From: Terriglobia bacterium
GTDB lineage: Bacteria; Acidobacteriota; Terriglobia; UBA7540
Direction: 5' to 3'
Length of the DNA stretch: 11,741 bases
Assembly (NCBI GenBank): GCA_030040455.1
Contig: JASHTR010000592.1
Span: 1 to 11,741 of the forward strand
Made by a program: the position numbers and the translations under genes. The notes under the pieces were generated by a model. The model searched no databases and was not told the DNA's origin. It was given only the letters and a program-made list of their open reading frames with translations. Shown here piece by piece: positions 8,329 through 11,741 of the stretch; within the stretch, counting starts at the first letter, position 1; every line of letters starts with the position of its first letter.

Positions 8329-9522
8329 TCAATTTTTCGAAATGCTGCCGTGCGGGTCAATCACGAATTTCCGTGCCGCTCCTTTATCGAAGTCCTTATA
8401 ACCTTGCGGTCCCTGATCCAGGCTGATGACCGTTACGTTGACGGCCTTGGCAACCTGAATCTTGCCGTACAAAATAGCCTGCATGAGCTGGCGGTTGTAC
8501 TTCATCACCGGACACTGGCCTGTCGTAAACACGTGTGACTTGGCCCAGCCAAGGCCAATGCGGATGGTGAGGTTGCCCAGCTTGGCTCTTTCATCCAGGG
8601 CGCCCGGATCTTCGGTAACGTAGAGCCCCGGAATGCCGATTGCCCCGCCAGCGCGCGCAATTCCCATCAAGGAATTCAGCACGGCTGCCGGAACTTCCTT
8701 CCTGGCGTCCTCACCGTGGCCCCGCGCTTCAAACCCTACGCAATCCACCGCGCAGTCAACTTCCGGCGCGCCTACGATGTTGTCAATCTGCTCGGCGATG
8801 GAGGCACTCCTGGAAACGTCCACGGTCTCGCACCCAAAGCTTCTGGCCTGCGCCAGGCGTTCCGGGTTCAGGTCGCCCACAATCACGCACGCGGCCCCGA
8901 GCAGGTGGCAGGCCGCAGCGCACGCTAGACCCACCGGCCCGGCTCCGGCGACGTAGACGATGGAGCCGGTTCCAACCCCCGCCGTTACGGCGCCGTGATA
9001 GCCGGTGGGAAGGATGTCGGAAAGGCAAGTGAGGTCGCGGATCTTTTCCATCGCCTGGGCCTTATCGGGAAACTTCAGCAGATTAAAATCCGCGTAGGGC
9101 ACCATGACGTACTCGGCTTGGCCGCCAACCCATCCGCCCATATCCACATAGCCGTAGGCTGCGCCGGGCCGCGCCGGATTAACGTTCAGGCAGATGCCCG
9201 TTTTCCCCTCCTTGCAATTGCGGCAACGTCCGCAGGCAATGTTGAACGGGACGGAAACAAGGTCTCCCGTTTTGATGAACTCCACGTCGCGACCCGCCTC
9301 GATCACCTCCCCGGTAATTTCATGCCCAAGGATCAACCCGCGCGGCGCGGTCGTGCGGCCCCGCACCATATGCTGGTCACTTCCGCAGATATTGGTGGAA
9401 ACGATCTTGAGGATAACCCCGTGATCGCATTTTCGGTTGCCCAACGCCAGTTTCGGGAAGTCGATACTCTGAACTTCAACCCGCCCCGGCTCCATGTACG
9501 CGAGTCCACGATTGCTGGCCAT
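8329..9522 (-). CDS. fdhA: Glutathione-independent formaldehyde dehydrogenase (zinc, NAD)
   Basis: A cytoplasmic zinc enzyme of the medium-chain dehydrogenase family that oxidises formaldehyde to formate with NAD and no glutathione; members can also dismutate aldehydes. At 397 residues it is almost the length of the Pseudomonas putida enzyme and carries its signature stretches: STNICGSDQHMVRGRTTA, LGHEITGEVIE, AYGYVDMGGW and DLTCLSDILPTGYHGA. Catalytic zinc ligands are Cys46, His67 and Asp169. The structural zinc is held by Cys97, Cys100, Cys103 and Cys111. The NAD site shows GAGPVG (193-198) and Asp217 in VGDLNP. The ATG follows AAGGAGG (9527-9533) by 4 bases. Formaldehyde detoxification is the likely role. 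No methanol or methylamine oxidation genes are in view, so the formaldehyde source is unknown. Formaldehyde dismutase is a close relative and cannot be excluded by sequence alone. The next gene upstream is a GlcG-like protein, 271 bp away, with a repeat between. Confidence 0.93.
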   Translation of the reverse strand: MASNRGLAYMEPGRVEVQSIDFPKLALGNRKCDHGVILKIVSTNICGSDQHMVRGRTTAPRGLILGHEITGEVIEAGRDVEFIKTGDLVSVPFNIACGRCRNCKEGKTGICLNVNPARPGAAYGYVDMGGWVGGQAEYVMVPYADFNLLKFPDKAQAMEKIRDLTCLSDILPTGYHGAVTAGVGTGSIVYVAGAGPVGLACAAACHLLGAACVIVGDLNPERLAQARSFGCETVDVSRSASIAEQIDNIVGAPEVDCAVDCVGFEARGHGEDARKEVPAAVLNSLMGIARAGGAIGIPGLYVTEDPGALDERAKLGNLTIRIGLGWAKSHVFTTGQCPVMKYNRQLMQAILYGKIQVAKAVNVTVISLDQGPQGYKDFDKGAARKFVIDPHGSISKN

Positions 9523-9561
9523 AATGCCTCCTTGAGGTGATTACTAAAAAATGTGGAAGCA

Positions 9562-9763
9562 TGTCATTCTGAGGAGCGGCAGGCGACGAAGAATCTCTGT
9601 ATTTGCTTCGCCTTACAAATACCGCGATCCTTCGCGAAGTTTACCGTGAGCCTCTTCGCGGAGCCTGCCCTGAGCTCCTTCGCTACGCTCAGGACCGTTC
9701 GAAGCGGAGCGAACGGGCTCAGAGCGATTCGCCAATGGAGAGGCGAATCGGCTCAGGATGACA
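9562..9763. repeat. 202 bp nested palindromic repeat element
   Basis: The element starts TGTCATTCTGAG and ends CTCAGGATGACA, giving inverted ends that match at 11 of 12 positions. It is packed with stems. These are the palindrome CTTCGCGAAG (9630-9639), CCTGAGC/GCTCAGG (9669-9675 with 9687-9693), CCGTTCG/CGAACGG (9695-9701 with 9710-9716) and CGATTCGCC/GGCGAATCG (9725-9733 with 9742-9750). The last stem extends outward through GAGC/GCTC with one bulged base. No open frame in it resembles a protein. It fills most of the gap between the GlcG-like gene and fdhA. It looks like a non-autonomous, palindrome-rich dispersed element; transposition is not shown. Confidence 0.75.
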
Positions 9764-9793
9764 CCCTAAAAAGCCCCATGTTTCATCCCAGGC

Positions 9794-10189
9794 TCAAAAT
9801 GCCACCGCTCCTGCCTCGGCCACAGCATGGTCCTGATCTCCGGAACCACCGCTGACGCCGATTGCCCCTACAACTTTGCCGTCGCGCCTTAGCGGAACGC
9901 CGCCGGCAAAAATCATGATGCGCCCGTCATTCGAGGCATGGATTCCAAAAAACTGGCCACCCGATTGAGAATGCTGGGCGAGGTCCTTGGTGACGATGTC
10001 AAAAGCCCGCGAGGTATAAGCTTTCTTGATCGAAATATCGATACTGCCGAGCCATGCGCCATCCATGCGAACATGGGCCACCAGATTCCCACCCGCGTCA
10101 GCAACTGCAATGTTCATGGGCTGACCTATTTCAGCAGCCTTCTTTTCCGCGGCTGCGATGACTCTTCGCGCGTCACTGAGTGTTACCAT
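9794..10189 (-). CDS. GlcG/HbpS-family small protein (DUF336, haem-binding-like)
   Basis: This 131-residue single-domain protein covers the whole GlcG/HbpS family. Motifs in order are MNIAVADAGGNLVAHVRMDG (25-44), SIKKAYTSRAF (53-63), the conserved IFAGGVPLRRDGKVVGAIGV (93-112) and SGGSGDQDHAVAEAG (113-127). There is no signal peptide, so it is probably cytoplasmic. Some relatives bind haem or cobalamin-related ligands, and E. coli GlcG is encoded in the glycolate oxidase operon, but no general reaction is established. The ATG at 10189 is chosen because AAAGGAG (10198-10204) sits 8 bases upstream and family members start here; the frame stays open to 10267. A promoter-like sequence lies just upstream. 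Its downstream neighbour is fdhA, which suggests a link with small aldehyde or alcohol metabolism, but the 271 bp gap makes an operon doubtful. Confidence 0.88.
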   Translation of the reverse strand: MVTLSDARRVIAAAEKKAAEIGQPMNIAVADAGGNLVAHVRMDGAWLGSIDISIKKAYTSRAFDIVTKDLAQHSQSGGQFFGIHASNDGRIMIFAGGVPLRRDGKVVGAIGVSGGSGDQDHAVAEAGAVAF

Positions 10190-10197
10190 ACATGGCA

Positions 10198-10204
10198 CTC
10201 CTTT
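10198..10204 (-). promoter_or_regulatory. Ribosome binding site fixing the GlcG-like start
   Basis: AAAGGAG on the minus strand lies 8 bases before the ATG at 10189. It supports the 131-residue form over a 157-residue form starting at 10267, whose added 26 residues do not resemble the family. Confidence 0.75.
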
Positions 10205-10232
10205 GTTTGAGAAAGAGAATTGCGAGCAACCT

Positions 10233-10260
10233 CTTATATCAAAAAATGCCCCTTTTTCAA
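10233..10260 (-). promoter_or_regulatory. Promoter of the GlcG-like gene
   Basis: On the minus strand TTGAAA (10260-10255) and TATAAG (10238-10233) each match 5 of 6 consensus bases and are separated by 16 bp. Transcription would start near 10226, about 37 bases before the ATG at 10189 and upstream of the ribosome site. The AT-rich spacer and flank also fit. Function is inferred from the match only. Confidence 0.5.
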
Positions 10261-10317
10261 AGCGCAAAAATCAAGATCCTGTAATGCCTCAGAAGCTGCC
10301 TTGAAAGTACGGCCACT

Positions 10318-10336
10318 GTCACCCCCGCGAAAGCGG
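10318..10336. repeat. Half-copy of the 1879-1951 hairpin repeat
   Basis: GTCACCCCCGCGAAAGCGG equals the reverse complement of the right arm of the 1879-1951 element at 17 of 19 positions. The other arm is missing, so this is a truncated copy, directly beside the stem-loop at 10338-10374. Confidence 0.55.
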
Positions 10337-10337
10337 T

Positions 10338-10374
10338 GTAGCCACAGCCAGAGCTTTTTGCTGACCGTGGCTAC
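10338..10374. repeat. Stem-loop 22 bases after the sulfotransferase stop
   Basis: GTAGCCAC (10338-10345) and GTGGCTAC (10367-10374) form a perfect 8 bp stem around a 21-base loop, which can itself pair partly through AGC/GCT. Read on the minus strand it follows the sulfotransferase stop by 22 bases, so it may protect or end that transcript. No U-run follows the stem, so it is not a standard intrinsic terminator. Confidence 0.5.
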
Positions 10375-10395
10375 CACTGAGGATAATGCTATGCG

Positions 10396-11283
10396 CTATG
10401 CGTGGGCGCTTGCCCAAGGCAGGGGTTTGAAAGTTTTTGGAGATTCTGTGTCGTACGCGGTGAGATCATATCCGAGGCGCTGCATGGTTTCTCCCCAGGA
10501 TGCTTCAATCTGAAACACAGAGGAGGGTTCGAGAGCGTCTCTCCAGTCACCTGCGCGGGCTGACCGGACAAACGGCATGTCCTGACGGCTTTTCCGGGTG
10601 GAAACCCACAGGTGCGATTGAAGTCTTTCGAGCTCGCGCATCCGGCTGGCTGAGCTCAGCCGGATGGCTTTGTCCAGCCTCTGGCGCGTCGCGGGGATCC
10701 GGAGGAAAGAAGCGACTCGCGCAAGCTCGGCCCGAGGATTATCCAGCAAGTCCTCATAGCGCAGCATAATGAAATTGGAGTTGTCTTTGCGCATTGCGAG
10801 CCAACTCATCACGTGGTCTCCCCAGGGGCCATACTGCCAGTCTATCTCGCCCCGGATAAATCGCGGCACAAAGCGCTCCATGGGGTAACGCTCCGGCAGC
10901 TCGCGGTACTTGATGAGATAGTGGTAGTAAGAGACGCAGATGTCCCGAGGATCGCGCACGGCGTAGATGACGCGGCCATACCAGGGCACGAAGCCTTCAT
11001 GGCTCTTCAGGATGCGCGGCCTCGGAAGCTGGCTTAACCTGCGATCGTGATTCACGTAGATGGAAGGCACCAGGGATTCGACATTGGCGAACGTGACCTC
11101 GGTTTCAGGAAATGCCAGGTTGCCAATCATGAATCTGAGCCACGTATTGCCGGACTTTGGATAAGAAACCAGGAAGACGTCTTCCGGGTCTGTGTTCATA
11201 CGTCTTCCTACGGGCTCCTGATCCAGCAGAACCCGGGCGGAGCGCACAAAACGCTTTAAAATACGGTACATTCGGGGTTTCAA
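10396..11283 (-). CDS. PAPS-dependent sulfotransferase, Sulfotransfer_1 type
   Basis: A cytoplasmic-type sulfotransferase of 295 residues, the family's usual size, that moves a sulfuryl group from PAPS to an unidentified acceptor. The 5'-phosphosulfate loop is VSYPKSGNTWLR with Lys43. KSHEGF carries the likely catalytic base His95. The 3'-phosphate motif is VRDPRDICVSYYHY, with Arg110 and Ser118. LRYEDLLDNP (174-183) and the C-terminal RSARAGDWRD (240-249, the equivalent of the RKGxxGDW motif) complete the PAPS pocket. All these key parts are present, so the enzyme should be active. The start is TTG at 11283, because AAGGAGA (11294-11300) sits 10 bases upstream; ATG at residue 5 is the alternative. 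No sulfate-activation (cysD/cysN/cysC) or glycan genes are in view, so the acceptor (glycan, lipid or small molecule) cannot be named. It lies 223 bp downstream of aroA on the same strand. Confidence 0.9.
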   Translation of the reverse strand: MKPRMYRILKRFVRSARVLLDQEPVGRRMNTDPEDVFLVSYPKSGNTWLRFMIGNLAFPETEVTFANVESLVPSIYVNHDRRLSQLPRPRILKSHEGFVPWYGRVIYAVRDPRDICVSYYHYLIKYRELPERYPMERFVPRFIRGEIDWQYGPWGDHVMSWLAMRKDNSNFIMLRYEDLLDNPRAELARVASFLRIPATRQRLDKAIRLSSASRMRELERLQSHLWVSTRKSRQDMPFVRSARAGDWRDALEPSSVFQIEASWGETMQRLGYDLTAYDTESPKTFKPLPWASAHA

Positions 11284-11293
11284 CGGCTACGGT

Positions 11294-11300
11294 TCTCCTT
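11294..11300 (-). promoter_or_regulatory. Ribosome binding site favouring a TTG start
   Basis: AAGGAGA on the minus strand lies 10 bases before TTG at 11283 and 22 bases before the first in-frame ATG at 11271. The spacing favours the TTG, adding four residues. The PAPS-binding loop begins near residue 40, so either start keeps the full domain. Confidence 0.55.
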
Positions 11301-11506
11301 GAGTTCTAGACTACCCACGAATTGAGACGAGTGAATATGAGCCGAGGTTACAGATACTCGCGCCTTCTCGCTTCAACCGGATAACGAGCTCCATTCTCGG
11401 GGTCTGCGGCTGGCACGCCTTTGGCGGCAGAAGGCCTCATCAACAGATCCGCACTATTTGTTAATCGTTTTTTTCCCAGCTTTAGGTCGGGAGAATGTGG
11501 GGTAAA

Positions 11507-11741
11507 TCAGGCGGGTTCTATCACTTGGTCCAGCCGATCGAAAAACTCCGGAAAGGAGACTCCAACGCACTCGCTTTCGCGAAGGCTAACCCCATCTTCG
11601 GCAGCAAGACCCGCCACCGCGAAGGCCATCGCAATGCGGTGGTCGCCGTGGGTTTCGATCTCTGCGCCACAAAGCCCCTGACGGCCAGGAACGCGGAGGC
11701 CGTCCGGGAACTCCTCAACCTGGACGTTCATCCGGCGTAGG
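11507..11741 (-). CDS. aroA: 3-phosphoshikimate 1-carboxyvinyltransferase (EPSP synthase), C-terminal part
   Basis: The last 77 residues of EPSP synthase, which joins shikimate 3-phosphate and phosphoenolpyruvate in the aromatic amino acid pathway in the cytoplasm. The gene runs off the window, so its start is not seen. The visible part reads LRRMNVQVEEFPDGLRVPG, then HGDHRIAMAFAVAGLAAE, then VGVSFPEFFDRLDQ to the stop. DHRIAM is the conserved segment that holds the phosphoenolpyruvate-binding Arg (Arg386 in E. coli). In the last motif E. coli has Lys411 (AKTFPDYF). Here it is VSFPEFF, closer to class II enzymes; that class call is inference from a short tail. No terminator with a U-run was found after the stop. 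Confidence 0.9.
   Translation of the reverse strand, partial: LRRMNVQVEEFPDGLRVPGRQGLCGAEIETHGDHRIAMAFAVAGLAAEDGVSLRESECVGVSFPEFFDRLDQVIEPA

Noticed and set aside
9540..9567. Promoter for fdhA using ATGACA from the repeat end and AGTAAT
   Set aside because: The predicted start would fall on the ribosome site, leaving almost no leader, and the -10 box is weak.
10190..10267. Longer N-terminus for the GlcG-like protein
   Set aside because: The extra 26 residues do not resemble the family, overlap the promoter-like sequence, and ignore the AAAGGAG site 8 bases before 10189.
10338..10374. Intrinsic terminator for the sulfotransferase
   Set aside because: The stem is good but no U-run follows it on the minus strand, so it is kept only as a stem-loop.
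11467..11478. T-rich run downstream of aroA as a terminator
   Set aside because: On the transcribed minus strand it reads as A, and the adjacent stem is imperfect.
11421..11740. Plus-strand open frames across the aroA tail
   Set aside because: The minus-strand frame carries clear EPSP synthase motifs, so these are shadows.

Overview
The window looks like ordinary chromosome from an Acidobacteriota bacterium. This is inferred from gene content, not from a marker gene. The main pointer is a TonB-dependent receptor of about 1,100 residues with an N-terminal carboxypeptidase-regulatory-like domain (Oar-like), a type these bacteria carry in many copies. Several secreted TPR proteins and GC-rich palindromic intergenic repeats agree with this. 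No rRNA, tRNA, CRISPR array, transposase, integrase or phage gene was seen.

Layout. Positions 93-1796 (+) encode a secreted TPR protein of a histidine-rich family. It converges, across a hairpin-forming repeat (1879-1951), on a second secreted TPR protein (1976-3538, -). That gene diverges from the Oar-like outer-membrane receptor (3703-7110, +). The receptor has the clearest expression signals in the window: a TTGACA / 17 bp / TAGTAT promoter and an AGGAGG ribosome site. After a gap holding a short palindromic repeat comes a third small secreted TPR protein (7361-8248, +). It converges on a glutathione-independent formaldehyde dehydrogenase, fdhA (8329-9522, -). Upstream of fdhA lie a 202 bp palindromic repeat, a GlcG/HbpS-type small protein (9794-10189, -), a PAPS-dependent sulfotransferase (10396-11283, -) and the 3' end of aroA (11507 to the window edge, -).

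How the genes may work together. The first half looks like an envelope block: three exported TPR proteins around one large outer-membrane receptor. A shared role is inference only. The second half is metabolic: FdhA should oxidise or dismutate formaldehyde, and AroA makes EPSP in the shikimate pathway. The sulfotransferase should move sulfate from PAPS to an unknown acceptor. The GlcG-like protein has no settled role, although relatives sit in glycolate and diol-utilisation loci. Gaps of 206-271 bp separate the minus-strand genes, so they are probably separate transcription units.

I found no clear new multi-gene system. The points most worth a second look are the nested 202 bp repeat, its short relative, the hairpin repeats at gene ends, the overlapping divergent promoters at 3639-3691, and the conserved-looking histidines of the first TPR protein. 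No gene-free stretch exceeds 300 bases. The gap at 11284-11506, between aroA and the sulfotransferase, shows nothing beyond the sulfotransferase ribosome site.
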